NCBI RefSeq assembly: GCF_900101435.1
Contig: NZ_FMZH01000003.1
Coordinates: 186,001 to 250,000, forward strand
DNA from: Pedobacter soli
Lineage (GTDB): Bacteria; Bacteroidota; Bacteroidia; Sphingobacteriales; Sphingobacteriaceae
Direction: 5' to 3'
Length of the DNA: 64,000 nt
The notes under the pieces were generated by a model that saw nothing but the letters and a program-made list of their open reading frames with translations, ran no database searches and was not told the origin of the DNA. The position numbers and the translations under genes are program-made. Below are positions 17,963 to 27,126 of this stretch, one piece after another; the stretch's first letter is position 1, and each line of letters opens with the position of its first letter.

Positions 17963-18985
17963 ATGAAGAAATTTATCCTTATCCATTTTGCCTTTACCTT
18001 ACTTTTTTGCATCGGCTTATCTGTTCAGGTTTACGCACAAGATCCTAAACATCCTGCCACACTTACCGTTTCGAAAGATGGCAGCGGAAATTACAAAACC
18101 ATACAGGAAGCTGTTAACTCGGTGCGCGATTTAGGTGAAAAGGAGGTTAAAATTTATGTCAAAAATGGCATCTATAAAGAAAAGCTGATTATTCCATCCT
18201 GGAAAATCAAAATTGCCCTGATTGGCGAAAGCGCCGAAAATACCGTCATCACCAACGATGATTATTCAGGCAAAACCTATTCAGGAGGTAAAGATGCTTT
18301 TGGCCTCGATAAATTCAGCACCTATACATCGTATACCGTATTGGTACAGGGTAACGATATCAGGCTCGAGAACCTAAGCATCATCAATGCAGCCGGTCGC
18401 GTGGGGCAGGCCGTTGCGCTACATGTTGAGGGAGACCGTTTTGTGGCTAAAAACTGTAGGCTTCTAGGCAATCAGGATACCTTATACGCCGCTATCGAAA
18501 ATAGCCGTCAATACTATCAAGACTGCTATATTGAAGGCACTACCGATTTTATTTTTGGCAAAGCAACCGTTGTTTTTGAACAATGCACCATTAAAAGCTT
18601 AACCGATTCTTACGTTACGGCAGCCTCCACTTCTGCCAATCAGCCTTTTGGCTTTGTTTTTATACATTGCAAGCTCACTGCCGATCCGGCTATTAGCAAA
18701 GCTTATCTTGGCCGGCCATGGCGCCCATATGCCAAAACGGTTTTTATGCACTGCGATTTAGGTAAACATATTTTACCTGAGGGCTGGAACCCATGGAAAG
18801 GCGACAAGATGTTTCCGGATAAAGAGCAAACTGTGTTTTACGCCGAATATAAAAATACCGGTGCAGGAGCATCACCTCAAACCCGTTTAAGCTGGACAAA
18901 GCAGCTGAGCGATAAAACTGCGAAAAATTATACTATTAAAAACATCCTCGGCGGGAAAGACAACTGGAACCCCAACACCAATTAA
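17963..18985 (+). CDS. pectinesterase (pectin methylesterase, CE8 type)
   Basis: About 340 residues from the ATG at 17963, which gives a good signal peptide ending VYAQ; the frame is open 11 codons further upstream. It is a right-handed beta-helix with the CE8 signature motifs in order: GSGNYKTIQEAV, GQAVAL, the catalytic GNQDTLYA, EGTTDFIFGKA (the second catalytic Asp) and YLGRPWRPYAK with the substrate-binding Arg and Trp. It removes methyl esters from homogalacturonan. It is followed 6 bp later by a second carbohydrate esterase. Confidence 0.92.
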   Translation: MKKFILIHFAFTLLFCIGLSVQVYAQDPKHPATLTVSKDGSGNYKTIQEAVNSVRDLGEKEVKIYVKNGIYKEKLIIPSWKIKIALIGESAENTVITNDDYSGKTYSGGKDAFGLDKFSTYTSYTVLVQGNDIRLENLSIINAAGRVGQAVALHVEGDRFVAKNCRLLGNQDTLYAAIENSRQYYQDCYIEGTTDFIFGKATVVFEQCTIKSLTDSYVTAASTSANQPFGFVFIHCKLTADPAISKAYLGRPWRPYAKTVFMHCDLGKHILPEGWNPWKGDKMFPDKEQTVFYAEYKNTGAGASPQTRLSWTKQLSDKTAKNYTIKNILGGKDNWNPNTN

Positions 18986-18991
18986 TGAACA

Positions 18992-19732
18992 ATGAAAAAT
19001 AAATTTTACCTGGCATTTGCACTTGCCGCATTAACGGCTACCCTATCCTTTACACTCATCCAAAAGAAAACTACGCTGTACATTATCGGCGATTCTACAG
19101 CGGCTAACAAAGACCCCAAAACCTACCCCGAAACAGGCTGGGGCATGGCATTACAAGCCTTTTTTAAGGCAGATGTTACGGTTGATAACCGCGCGCTGAA
19201 CGGCCGAAGCACCAAATCTTTCCGTGCAGAAAAACGCTGGGATCCTATTCTGGCACAGCTGAATCCGGGCGATTATGTTTTTATTGAATTCGGTCACAAC
19301 GACGAAAAAGTAGATAAACCCACAGTTGGTGTTTCGCTGGCTGATTTTAAAACCAACCTGATTAATTACGTTAAAGAAACGCGGAGTAAAAAAGCTTTGC
19401 CCGTATTGCTTACCCCCATTTCGAGAAGAAGTTTCAAAAATGGTATTCTAATCGATTCGCATGGCGACTATCCGCGCATTACCCGTCAGGTGGCCGATTC
19501 GCTGCAGGTACCTTTAATTGACATGCTGGCTAAAACCGAAAGTTTGTTAAACCGTTTGGGCGAAGAGCCTTCAATCAAACTATTTAACCACGTTGATTCG
19601 GGCAATGTAAATTACCCCAACGGCAAGAAAGACAATACGCATTTAAGCCCTGAAGGCGCCAAACAGGTAGCCGGTTTAGTGGTAAAAGGAATAAAAGAAC
19701 TGAAGTTAGATCTGGCTAAAAAGCTGAAATAA
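18992..19732 (+). CDS. rhamnogalacturonan acetylesterase (SGNH hydrolase, CE12 type)
   Basis: A 246-residue secreted esterase with an N-terminal signal/anchor segment (residues 5-24). SGNH blocks appear in order: IIGDSTAANK (catalytic Ser), DNRALNGRSTKSF (Gly and Asn of the oxyanion hole), EFGHNDEK (block III) and DNTHLSPEGA (catalytic Asp and His). This set matches CE12 enzymes that deacetylate rhamnogalacturonan. It is 6 bp after the pectinesterase, so the two remove methyl and acetyl groups from pectin together. Confidence 0.9.
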   Translation: MKNKFYLAFALAALTATLSFTLIQKKTTLYIIGDSTAANKDPKTYPETGWGMALQAFFKADVTVDNRALNGRSTKSFRAEKRWDPILAQLNPGDYVFIEFGHNDEKVDKPTVGVSLADFKTNLINYVKETRSKKALPVLLTPISRRSFKNGILIDSHGDYPRITRQVADSLQVPLIDMLAKTESLLNRLGEEPSIKLFNHVDSGNVNYPNGKKDNTHLSPEGAKQVAGLVVKGIKELKLDLAKKLK

Positions 19733-19811
19733 AGCTCAGGAAAGATTTTAATTGGTGCAATGGTAATCGCAGCGTTAAAATAAAAGTTCGGTACAAGGCA
19801 CTAAAAATATA

Positions 19812-20795
19812 ATGGCTAATATTGCAGCAATGAATACCGGTTTATACAATCCTTTCCAAAACTTCGATTTTTTATATAAAGTCTGCTTTTTAAGTGGCAA
19901 AACTTTTAACACCCCTGTTCTCCAGGTGCCTTTAATACCGAAATGGTTATTGGCACAGGCGGGCTTAAGCGGAGAAGAACAAATCCAGTTTTTGGATGAA
20001 AGTATCCGGTCGTACAATAGCCTGGTTATTCCGGTAAACAGCGAGGTAAACGAGCAGTTTTTAAATCCATTGGAAGATAAAATAGAAGCGGCCTTTGCAA
20101 AAGGTTATGCTGCTGTTTCGGCCTTGCCTGAACTGGATTTATTTAACTGGATCGGCAAGTTTTTATATGGCTTTGTGTACATCGAAATGCATGCTGCACT
20201 GCGCAAGGAAATGACTGCCGATGGTTTAAACATGTCGCAATCGTTAATGATGAAATTCGCCAACCTGAATTTCATGATGCAGAATTTGTACACCAGTCTC
20301 GAGTTTGAAGATTTTACACCCTGGTCTATCACGGTCGTTAAACTCGAAAACGAAGAAACCCCTTTCAGTTTCCGTGATGAGATTAATACGCTTACTTTTT
20401 CGTTAAAGCTGAAAGATTTCGGGATCATTGCCTGCTTGCAGGATAACGGAACCAATAAACGCTATCATCAGGAAATTGTAGACCAAATTGCGGGAAAAAG
20501 CTTAACTGCAGAGCAGTTTGAAGAGGTAACTGCCCGTTTTTATTATTCGGCTTATCTGTTTAACCGTTTGCCCGAATATACTTTTATGCCGGTTGATGGT
20601 ACCACTTACATTGAAGCCATGCCTTTACGTGGCAACATGAGTAAACCATTGTTTGATGTTTGGCAGCATAAAGTATATGCGCAAGTGTTAGAAAACTTCT
20701 GGAAACCATGGGGTTATGTGGTGTTCGAAATTATTAAAAACCCAGAGCAGCCGATGAGCTTTTTCGAAAATCCGTGCCTACCGAATGCAGGGTAG
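19812..20795 (+). CDS. hypothetical protein
   Basis: A 327-residue soluble protein, no signal peptide or membrane segment, with mixed charge and several aromatic-rich stretches (for example EYTFMPVDGTTY and NFWKPWGYVVFE). I do not recognise the family. A second possible start is Met7 at 19830. It follows the rhamnogalacturonan acetylesterase by 79 bp on the same strand but nothing ties it to pectin use. Codon use looks like that of its neighbours, so it is a real gene. Confidence 0.7.
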   Translation: MANIAAMNTGLYNPFQNFDFLYKVCFLSGKTFNTPVLQVPLIPKWLLAQAGLSGEEQIQFLDESIRSYNSLVIPVNSEVNEQFLNPLEDKIEAAFAKGYAAVSALPELDLFNWIGKFLYGFVYIEMHAALRKEMTADGLNMSQSLMMKFANLNFMMQNLYTSLEFEDFTPWSITVVKLENEETPFSFRDEINTLTFSLKLKDFGIIACLQDNGTNKRYHQEIVDQIAGKSLTAEQFEEVTARFYYSAYLFNRLPEYTFMPVDGTTYIEAMPLRGNMSKPLFDVWQHKVYAQVLENFWKPWGYVVFEIIKNPEQPMSFFENPCLPNAG

Positions 20796-20807
20796 ATCAC
20801 TTAGTTT

Positions 20808-21067
20808 TTTACCACCAAGGGCACAAAGTAAAAACACAGAGCACGCAGAGCGAACTGGATTGTCATTCTGAACGAAGGGAAGAATCTCAGTCCACAAGTT
20901 AAATTACCTGTCTATTTTTTTACCGCAAAGCACACAAAGAAAAAGCACAGAGCACGCAGAGCGAACTGGGTTGTCATTCTGAACGAAGTGAAGAATCTCA
21001 ATCCACAAGTTAAATTACCTGTCTATTTTTTTAACCGCAAAGCACACAAAGAAAAAGCACAGAGCAG
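20808..21067. repeat. tandem repeat, about 111-bp unit, 2.3 copies
   Basis: Two nearly identical copies (about 20808-20920 and 20921-21032) and a partial third one. Each unit holds CACAGAGCACGCAGAGCGAA, then TTGTCATTCTGAACGAAG, AAGAATCTCA, and ends in ACCTGTCTATTTTTTT. No reading frame runs through it. The T-rich end after each copy could stop transcription. Confidence 0.8.
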
Positions 21068-21084
21068 GGAGTATAATTTAATGA

Positions 21085-21297
21085 TGAGCGTAGAATCAAC
21101 CTCGTTTCCCTCTGTGTAAACTCAGTTTTCTCTGTGGTCTCTGTGGTTAAATTCTTTTCGCAATTCCATCTTACAGCTTATATTTTTTCCCGCAGATTAA
21201 ACAGATAAGCGCAGAATCAAACTCGTTTCCCTCTGTGCAAACTCAATGTCCTCTGTGGTTAAATTGATTCCGCAATTCCATCTTACATTTTACACTT
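21085..21297. repeat. second tandem repeat, two copies, partly inverted relative to the first
   Basis: Copies at about 21085-21180 and 21196-21292 share CTCGTTTCCCTCTGTG, CTCTGTGGTTAAATT and CGCAATTCCATCTTACA. The CTCTGTG words are the reverse complement of the CACAGAG words in the preceding repeat, so the 20.8-21.3 kb spacer is built of related units in both directions. It lies between the convergent hypothetical gene and the rhomboid gene. Confidence 0.75.
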
Positions 21298-21299
21298 CC

Positions 21300-21914
21300 T
21301 TACCTCGATCCGGTTAGCAGGGTAAAGAAATTCTGCAATATCCCCGGAACAAAAATAATGGTAAAAATTAAGCCCGTTAAAGCACCGAAAAAGTGCGCAT
21401 CGTGGTTAATGCCATCGCGCGAGTTTCTGGAAGCATAAGCACAATAAATCAAGTAAATGATGCCAAAAATCCATGCCGGAATCCCAAAAGGAATAAACAT
21501 GATATAAATTTTAGAAACCGGATTGAACAATATAAAACTGAATAAAACTGCACTAATCGCTCCCGAAGCGCCCAAGCTGTTGTAGTTAAAATGATCCTTA
21601 TGTTTAAAAATGGTAGGCAAATCACTTAAAATTAAAGCCAGAAAGTACAATAACCCAAATTTAAAGCTGCCCAACAGCTGTTCTAACGTAAAGGCAAAGG
21701 CCACGAAAGTAAACATGTTAAAAAACAGGTGCATCCAATCGGCATGGATAAGGCCGCTGGTAATTACCGTCCATACCTTGTGCCCTTTTGATACACTGTA
21801 GGGGTGCAGCATAAACTTGCCGTAAATGCTATGATCGTAAAAGGCATAAAGGCTCGTAATGATGGTAAAAACAAAAATTAACGAGGCAACTGGTGCCATA
21901 TTGAAATACTCCAT
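21300..21914 (-). CDS. rhomboid family intramembrane serine protease
   Basis: A 204-residue membrane protein with about six membrane segments. The rhomboid residues are all present: HADWMHLFFNM (His62 and Asn66 of the oxyanion region), GASGA with the catalytic Ser117, and NHDAHFFGALTG with the catalytic His174. It cuts membrane-spanning substrates within the bilayer. It starts 5 bp after the M14 peptidase gene, so the two form an operon. Confidence 0.9.
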   Translation of the reverse strand: MEYFNMAPVASLIFVFTIITSLYAFYDHSIYGKFMLHPYSVSKGHKVWTVITSGLIHADWMHLFFNMFTFVAFAFTLEQLLGSFKFGLLYFLALILSDLPTIFKHKDHFNYNSLGASGAISAVLFSFILFNPVSKIYIMFIPFGIPAWIFGIIYLIYCAYASRNSRDGINHDAHFFGALTGLIFTIIFVPGILQNFFTLLTGSR

Positions 21915-21919
21915 CTGGG

Positions 21920-23659
21920 TTATTTTAAATCTAGTTGGACATCGGTAAGCAAACGTGCTACCGGATATCTGTTATGTGTTTTTTCGTAATAATCAGAATT
22001 TTTATACACAAAGTCAAGTTGTGCAGGCCCATTCTTCGCAAAATCGGCATCCGAAGCCTTTTTAGCTTCGAGCTTAGCCTTTAAATCCGGGTTTTTCTTC
22101 AATAATTCTGCAGCTGTATCTTCAAAAACATAAGCCGAATAATGCTCTTTCATATCCAGAATCGAATCGAAAAAATTCCAGTTAAAATAAGAATCGATAG
22201 CCTGTGGCTCCAGTGTTTCTACAATATAACGGTTGCAGGGCTGGTTTACATATACTACAAAATCTCCGGCATAATACTGCAGGTTTTGCTTTACTGGGTT
22301 CAGTTTTACTGCCGAATGCAGGTAATGCCCTTCGTAAGGCCTGGTACCCGTTTTAAAATCACCGATATAATAACTTTCTACCGCTATTTTCTGGTCGGTC
22401 TTTATTTCCCTTAGTTTTACACCATTTAATTTCAGCAGGTTAATTACCCTATCCCATGCTTTTGGAATGATGTAAGCAATCGGTTTTTGTACGGTAATAG
22501 CCGGCTCAAATTTATTCCACTCTTTAATTGTTTTGGTATAAGGTTTACTCCGATCGTAGTACAAACGGTCTGCTCCACTTACCTCACTGCGCTTTTGTCC
22601 GGCTTCAAATCCCTTAAACTGTAATTCGTTTACTTCGCTTTTATTCAGTTTCCAATCCAGTGGAAATTCCTTTTGAGCAGCCACAAAGGCATCAGCTTCT
22701 TTCTTGTTCTCGCCAATAATCCTGGCATCTCGTGCTACGATATCCACGTAAGCCTGCAAAAGTTTATAGGTGGCATCAACGCGTAAATCGTACGATTTTA
22801 ACATGTGTGTCTCGGGCATAAAACCAATGGTATTGTGCAGCGTTGTATAACCCGTCGAATAGCGTGGCGATTCGATAAAACCGGTAATCCCACTTTCGGG
22901 TGTTTCGCCAATCGAGTTAACATAAGGAATCATCGGGTAACCTTGCTGTTCCATGCGCTTATATAAGTCCGGCACCAGAGTTTGGGTTAAATAATTAGAC
23001 AGAATGCCGTTCAGCTTATCCTTTTGGGTTGGAATAAGCGTCATCACGTACTGATAATCGGCACCGTTGCTGGTATGTGTATCTACAAAGATTTCGGGCT
23101 GCCAGGCATTAAAAATCAGCTGAAAAGCAGCCGAATTTTTAGAGTCTGTTTTAATGAAATCCCTGTTCAGATCGAGATTTTTACTGTTACCCCTAAACCC
23201 GTAAGCAACAGGCCCGTTTTGGTTGGCCCTTGAGGTACCTGTACGGTTAAAACTTCCATCGATATTATACAGCGGAATGATGGCAATTACCACATCCTTA
23301 GGTATTTTGTTGCCTTTAATCAGGTCGCGTGCCAGCATCATCGAGGCATCAATACCTTCGGGTTCTCCCGGATGAATACCATTATTAATGAGCAGGATCC
23401 GTTTATTGCTTTTGCGGATTGCGGCCGGATCGAAAACCTTATCTTTCGACAAAACTAACAGATGCAGCGGTTTGCCGAAATCAGTACTTCCGTAACTCAG
23501 CAGCTTAGCCTCCGGACAGCCCTTAACCAGGTTTTGATAATAAGCAATAGCAGCGGGATAGGTTGTGGTTTCTTTCTTTCCGCTAAGCTCGAAAGGCGTT
23601 TTTTGTGCCTGCACTTTTATCACTAAAAATAAAAAGCAAAGCACAAAGTATTTTTTCAT
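21920..23659 (-). CDS. secreted M14 family zinc carboxypeptidase
   Basis: A 579-residue protein with a signal peptide (1-18, ending VQAQ). The M14 domain has the zinc-binding HPGEPEG motif (His96, Glu99), a following NRDFIKTDS region, the third ligand in DTHTSNG, and a candidate catalytic Glu in MPETHM. The C-terminal 250 residues form an extra domain without an obvious name. It should trim peptides or cell-wall-type substrates in the periplasm or outside. It lies 66 bp after the beta-barrel gene and 5 bp before the rhomboid gene. Confidence 0.87.
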   Translation of the reverse strand: MKKYFVLCFLFLVIKVQAQKTPFELSGKKETTTYPAAIAYYQNLVKGCPEAKLLSYGSTDFGKPLHLLVLSKDKVFDPAAIRKSNKRILLINNGIHPGEPEGIDASMMLARDLIKGNKIPKDVVIAIIPLYNIDGSFNRTGTSRANQNGPVAYGFRGNSKNLDLNRDFIKTDSKNSAAFQLIFNAWQPEIFVDTHTSNGADYQYVMTLIPTQKDKLNGILSNYLTQTLVPDLYKRMEQQGYPMIPYVNSIGETPESGITGFIESPRYSTGYTTLHNTIGFMPETHMLKSYDLRVDATYKLLQAYVDIVARDARIIGENKKEADAFVAAQKEFPLDWKLNKSEVNELQFKGFEAGQKRSEVSGADRLYYDRSKPYTKTIKEWNKFEPAITVQKPIAYIIPKAWDRVINLLKLNGVKLREIKTDQKIAVESYYIGDFKTGTRPYEGHYLHSAVKLNPVKQNLQYYAGDFVVYVNQPCNRYIVETLEPQAIDSYFNWNFFDSILDMKEHYSAYVFEDTAAELLKKNPDLKAKLEAKKASDADFAKNGPAQLDFVYKNSDYYEKTHNRYPVARLLTDVQLDLK

Positions 23660-23725
23660 AGTATAAATTGATGTGAGTGATAATAAATCTAGCTCATCAG
23701 GCCTGAAAGCCAGAAAAGGCTGTAT

Positions 23726-24457
23726 TTAAAGTGTTTTGCGATAAGATTTAATCTTTCCGAAAAAGTATCTGAATCCGATGGTATAGGCATTATACACATC
23801 AGGAGAGTAATTTTTGAACTTAGCACTGGAGTCGTTATAACCATCCAAACCTTCGCCAAAAGTAAAGTTACTCTGCGCATTGATATTGATTACATAACGC
23901 ATGTAACCATAACCATCTTCGATATAATAATTAAAACCAAAATTAATAGGCATCAGCAGGTTTAAGCTTTTATCCTTACCAGGGAAAGGCCCATAACCCG
24001 GATCATATGATGCCCAGCTTGGTTTATACCTTACAATATCGGTCATTTTGTTGTTAATTATGCCAATACCAGTACCAAAATACAGTCCCCTGATATTGTA
24101 CAAAAATTCACTTTTATCGTAATCTACAATCTCACCTAACATTAACTTGGCATTAGCCGAAATCGAATTGTACTGGTTAATAAACTGGCGGTTATGCGGA
24201 TCGGTTACAATATCGCCACCCTGTACACGACCGTATTGGGCCTCTAAACCCAACGTTACAAAAGGAGTAACATGAAAATCGAGCACACCGTAAGTAGTGT
24301 AACCAAAGCTTCCTTTGTAAACATCTGTATATGATTTATTGATACCGGCACCTAAACCATATGAAAACTTGAAATAATTGGATTGGGCAAAAGAAAAACT
24401 TCCGACAAAAACAAGAAGAACGGTTAAGCAAGTAACTTTCAAGAGGTTCGAAATCAT
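23726..24457 (-). CDS. outer membrane beta-barrel protein, hypothetical
   Basis: A 243-residue exported protein: signal peptide ending SFAQ (about residue 25), then alternating hydrophobic strands with many Tyr, Gly and Phe (GAGINKSYTDVY, TLGLEAQYGRVQGG) and turns typical of small outer membrane barrels. No named family is certain. The reading frame ends in a basic tail (KIKSYRKTL) rather than a terminal Phe. It is divergent from pepT, and a -7 box lies 12 bp before its start. Confidence 0.75.
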   Translation of the reverse strand: MISNLLKVTCLTVLLVFVGSFSFAQSNYFKFSYGLGAGINKSYTDVYKGSFGYTTYGVLDFHVTPFVTLGLEAQYGRVQGGDIVTDPHNRQFINQYNSISANAKLMLGEIVDYDKSEFLYNIRGLYFGTGIGIINNKMTDIVRYKPSWASYDPGYGPFPGKDKSLNLLMPINFGFNYYIEDGYGYMRYVININAQSNFTFGEGLDGYNDSSAKFKNYSPDVYNAYTIGFRYFFGKIKSYRKTL

Positions 24458-24469
24458 ATTGTTTTTTTA

Positions 24470-24477
24470 CAAAAATA
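24470..24477 (-). promoter_or_regulatory. -7 promoter box for the beta-barrel gene
   Basis: TATTTTTG on the minus strand fits TAnnTTTG; it lies 12 bp before the ATG at 24457. No -33 motif at 19-21 bp spacing was seen. Confidence 0.35.
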
Positions 24478-24504
24478 ATATGATTATTGAATATCTATAA
24501 CTTT

Positions 24505-24512
24505 TACCTTTG
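24505..24512 (+). promoter_or_regulatory. -7 promoter box for pepT
   Basis: TACCTTTG, an exact TAnnTTTG match ending 4 bp before the pepT ATG, the same sequence and spacing as before the rRNA methyltransferase gene. A leaderless or near-leaderless transcript would result. Confidence 0.45.
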
Positions 24513-24516
24513 ATTT

Positions 24517-25770
24517 ATGAGTAATTACCACAACTTTAACAAATCTTTAGCGCAAAGATTTATCAAATATGCCAAAATAGATACGCAGTCAGATCCGGCT
24601 TCACCAACCTGTCCTTCGACCCTAAAACAAAAAAATTTAGGGCAGGAACTGGTTAAGGAATTGCTTGAAATTGGCGTTTCTGATGCAGAAATGGACGACA
24701 ATGGTTATGTTTACGGAACCATCCCATCAAATACAGATAAAGCATTACCTGTTATTTTCTTCTGCTCGCACATGGATACTTCGCCCGATTGCAGCGGAGA
24801 AAACGTGAAACCGATTATTCATGACAATTATCAAGGGCAGGATTTAGTGTTGCCCGATGATAACAAAATTGTGATCAGAATGTCTGATCATAAAGACTTA
24901 AAACACCAGATTGGCAATGATATTATTACCGCCAGCGGCACCACTTTACTGGGCGCCGACAACAAAGCCGGGCTGGCAGAAATTATGGAAGCTGCGGCTT
25001 TTTTGATGAAAAACCCGGAAGTAAAGCATGGCACCATTAAGGTTCTTTTTACGCCCGATGAGGAAATAGGCCGTGGCGTTGATAAGGTTGACCTGAAAAA
25101 ATTAGGAGCAGATTTTGGCTATACCATTGATGGCGAAACCCTCGGATCAATTGAAGATGAAACCTTCTCAGCTGATGGTGCTACCCTTACCATTTATGGC
25201 GTAAGTACGCATCCGGGCTTTGCAAAAGGCAAAATGGAAAGCGCCATAAAAATCCTGGCCGAAATTTTAGACAGCCTGCCCAAAGATACCCTTACCCCTG
25301 AGGCCACTCATCAAAAAGAAGGCTTCATTCATCCGGTAAGTATCAGTGGTCAGGTAGAAGAAGCCGAAGCACAATTTATCATCCGCGATTTTACAGATGA
25401 AAAACTTGCACAACACGGGGCCTTTTTAGAAGAAACGATTAAAAAGATATTGGCAAAATATCCTAAATCGAGCTATAAACTCGAAATTAAGGCTCAATAC
25501 CGCAATATGAAGCAGGTTTTAGATCAATATCCTAAAATTGTGCAGTATGGTATCGAGGCCATTGAAAGGGCTGGAGTAGTGGCCAAACAACAAAGTATCC
25601 GCGGTGGCACCGATGGGTCGCGGCTTTCGTACATGGGTTTACCATGTCCCAATATTTTCGCCGGAGAACATGCTTTTCACAGCAAACAGGAGTGGGTAAG
25701 TGTGCAGGACATGGAAAAAGCCGTACAAACCATCATCAATATCGCCTGTATCTGGGAAGAAAGAGGTTAG
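24517..25770 (+). CDS. pepT: peptidase T (tripeptide aminopeptidase)
   Basis: A 417-residue cytoplasmic M20 aminopeptidase. Di-zinc motifs are intact: CSHMDTSPD (His and Asp with the catalytic Asp), LLGADNKAGLAEI (bridging Asp), PDEEIGRGVD (catalytic Glu and ligand Glu), DGETLGSIEDETFSADGA (next ligand region), and a C-terminal GEHAFHSKQEW with the last His. RGGTDGSRLS is the PepT signature. It releases N-terminal residues from tripeptides. It is transcribed alone, divergent from the barrel gene. Confidence 0.95.
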   Translation: MSNYHNFNKSLAQRFIKYAKIDTQSDPASPTCPSTLKQKNLGQELVKELLEIGVSDAEMDDNGYVYGTIPSNTDKALPVIFFCSHMDTSPDCSGENVKPIIHDNYQGQDLVLPDDNKIVIRMSDHKDLKHQIGNDIITASGTTLLGADNKAGLAEIMEAAAFLMKNPEVKHGTIKVLFTPDEEIGRGVDKVDLKKLGADFGYTIDGETLGSIEDETFSADGATLTIYGVSTHPGFAKGKMESAIKILAEILDSLPKDTLTPEATHQKEGFIHPVSISGQVEEAEAQFIIRDFTDEKLAQHGAFLEETIKKILAKYPKSSYKLEIKAQYRNMKQVLDQYPKIVQYGIEAIERAGVVAKQQSIRGGTDGSRLSYMGLPCPNIFAGEHAFHSKQEWVSVQDMEKAVQTIINIACIWEERG

Positions 25771-25810
25771 TACCAAGTCTTCAGTCCTTAGTCTGGAGTC
25801 AGATCTGGAA

Positions 25811-26140
25811 TTAATCAGTAGCTTGTCCGATAGCCAGGCTACTGATTTTACCTTCCTTATTTATTTCGAACTTAAAACAAGTAGTAAAATCGCCCCATTG
25901 ATCGGAGTGAAAATGCCCGTATACGTGTAGCCCGTTATTTTCAACTTTATCTATATGGGTAAACCGCTCATGCCCCAATGCTTTTTTAAAGAAATTGTTG
26001 AATTTCATCTGGTTGCCATCATCGTAAAAAGCAACTTCAGGGGCAAACAAAGGAAACCAGATTTTCTCATCTCCTTTTTGTAAAGCTACTATTGCAGCTT
26101 TTACCTTTGGGTTTGATAATTTTGTTAAATCTACCGACAT
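25811..26140 (-). CDS. SnoaL/NTF2-like small protein
   Basis: A 109-residue cytoplasmic protein with the helix-then-sheet pattern of the NTF2-like superfamily (KAAIVALQKGDEKIWFPLFAP, then strands ending with the DFTTCFKFEINKEGKI region; both stretches quoted in part). Members bind or convert small molecules, and many have no known role. It is convergent with pepT. Confidence 0.7.
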   Translation of the reverse strand: MSVDLTKLSNPKVKAAIVALQKGDEKIWFPLFAPEVAFYDDGNQMKFNNFFKKALGHERFTHIDKVENNGLHVYGHFHSDQWGDFTTCFKFEINKEGKISSLAIGQATD

Positions 26141-26250
26141 AGCACTGTAGTTTTAATGTTGAGCAGAACCAGGTTAAACGAATTGCTTAATATTCAAAAT
26201 TAAAAAAAAGATATTTTCAAAGCACAGCTTATTTATTAATTTAGATTCAA

Positions 26251-27117
26251 ATGATAACTCTGGAGAACGCATACTTAAAAGTTGACTTATCGGCCAAGGG
26301 CGCTGAATTACAAGGCTTATACAATAAAGGAACCAATATCGAATACCTTTGGAATGGGGATTCAAAATATTGGGGCAAGCACAGTCCGGTATTGTTTCCG
26401 ATTGTAGGTTCTTTGAAGAACAACAGCTTTAATTATAAAGGTAAAAATTATGAATTGCCACGTCATGGTTTTGCACGCGATTATGTTTTTGAAATTGAAC
26501 GTGCTACGGAAACGGAAGCTGTTTTTACTTTAACCCAAAATGCCGAAACCTTAAAAGTTTATCCGTTTTATTTTGAACTGAAGCTGAAATATACTTTAAG
26601 AGACAGTAAATTGAACCTAACTTATGAGGTAATTAATACGGGTGCCGATGAGCTACTCTTTTCTATCGGAGCGCATCCGGCCTTTGCTGTTCCCAATACA
26701 CCCAACACCACTTACGAAGATTACTATCTCGTTTTTAACGCCGACCAAAGGTTAACCTTTTGGAAACTGAAAGATGGCCTGGTTGCTGATGAAACTGAAA
26801 CCATCGAATTGAATGCACATAAGCTAAACCTTAAACACGAGTTGTTTTACAACGACGCACTGGTATTTAAAAACCTACAAAGCAATTGTATCAGTTTATT
26901 AAATACTAAAAACGACTCGGGCTTACATTTTCATTTCGAAGACTTCCCTTTCTTTGGTATTTGGGCAGCCCTCGATGCTCCTTTTGTTTGTCTGGAGCCC
27001 TGGTGCGGCGTAGCCGATGGCGTAAACCACGATCAGGATCTGGAACGAAAAGAAGGCATAATCAGACTTGAAGCCGGTAAAAACTGGGAACGCTTTTGGG
27101 AAGTGGAGTGCTTTTAA
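26251..27117 (+). CDS. aldose 1-epimerase family protein (LacX-like)
   Basis: A 288-residue cytoplasmic protein of the galactose mutarotase fold. Typical motifs are PIVGSLKNN, the HGFARD segment with the sugar-binding Arg, SIGAHPAF with the conserved His, and CLEPWCGVADG near the C-terminus with the catalytic Glu. LacX-type members act on phosphorylated or free sugars; the substrate is unknown. It stands alone. Confidence 0.87.
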   Translation: MITLENAYLKVDLSAKGAELQGLYNKGTNIEYLWNGDSKYWGKHSPVLFPIVGSLKNNSFNYKGKNYELPRHGFARDYVFEIERATETEAVFTLTQNAETLKVYPFYFELKLKYTLRDSKLNLTYEVINTGADELLFSIGAHPAFAVPNTPNTTYEDYYLVFNADQRLTFWKLKDGLVADETETIELNAHKLNLKHELFYNDALVFKNLQSNCISLLNTKNDSGLHFHFEDFPFFGIWAALDAPFVCLEPWCGVADGVNHDQDLERKEGIIRLEAGKNWERFWEVECF

Positions 27118-27126
27118 CGCCGAAAT

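Noticed and set aside
20808..21297. Possible CRISPR-like array
   Set aside because: Units are about 111 bp without unique spacers between short repeats; no cas genes nearby.
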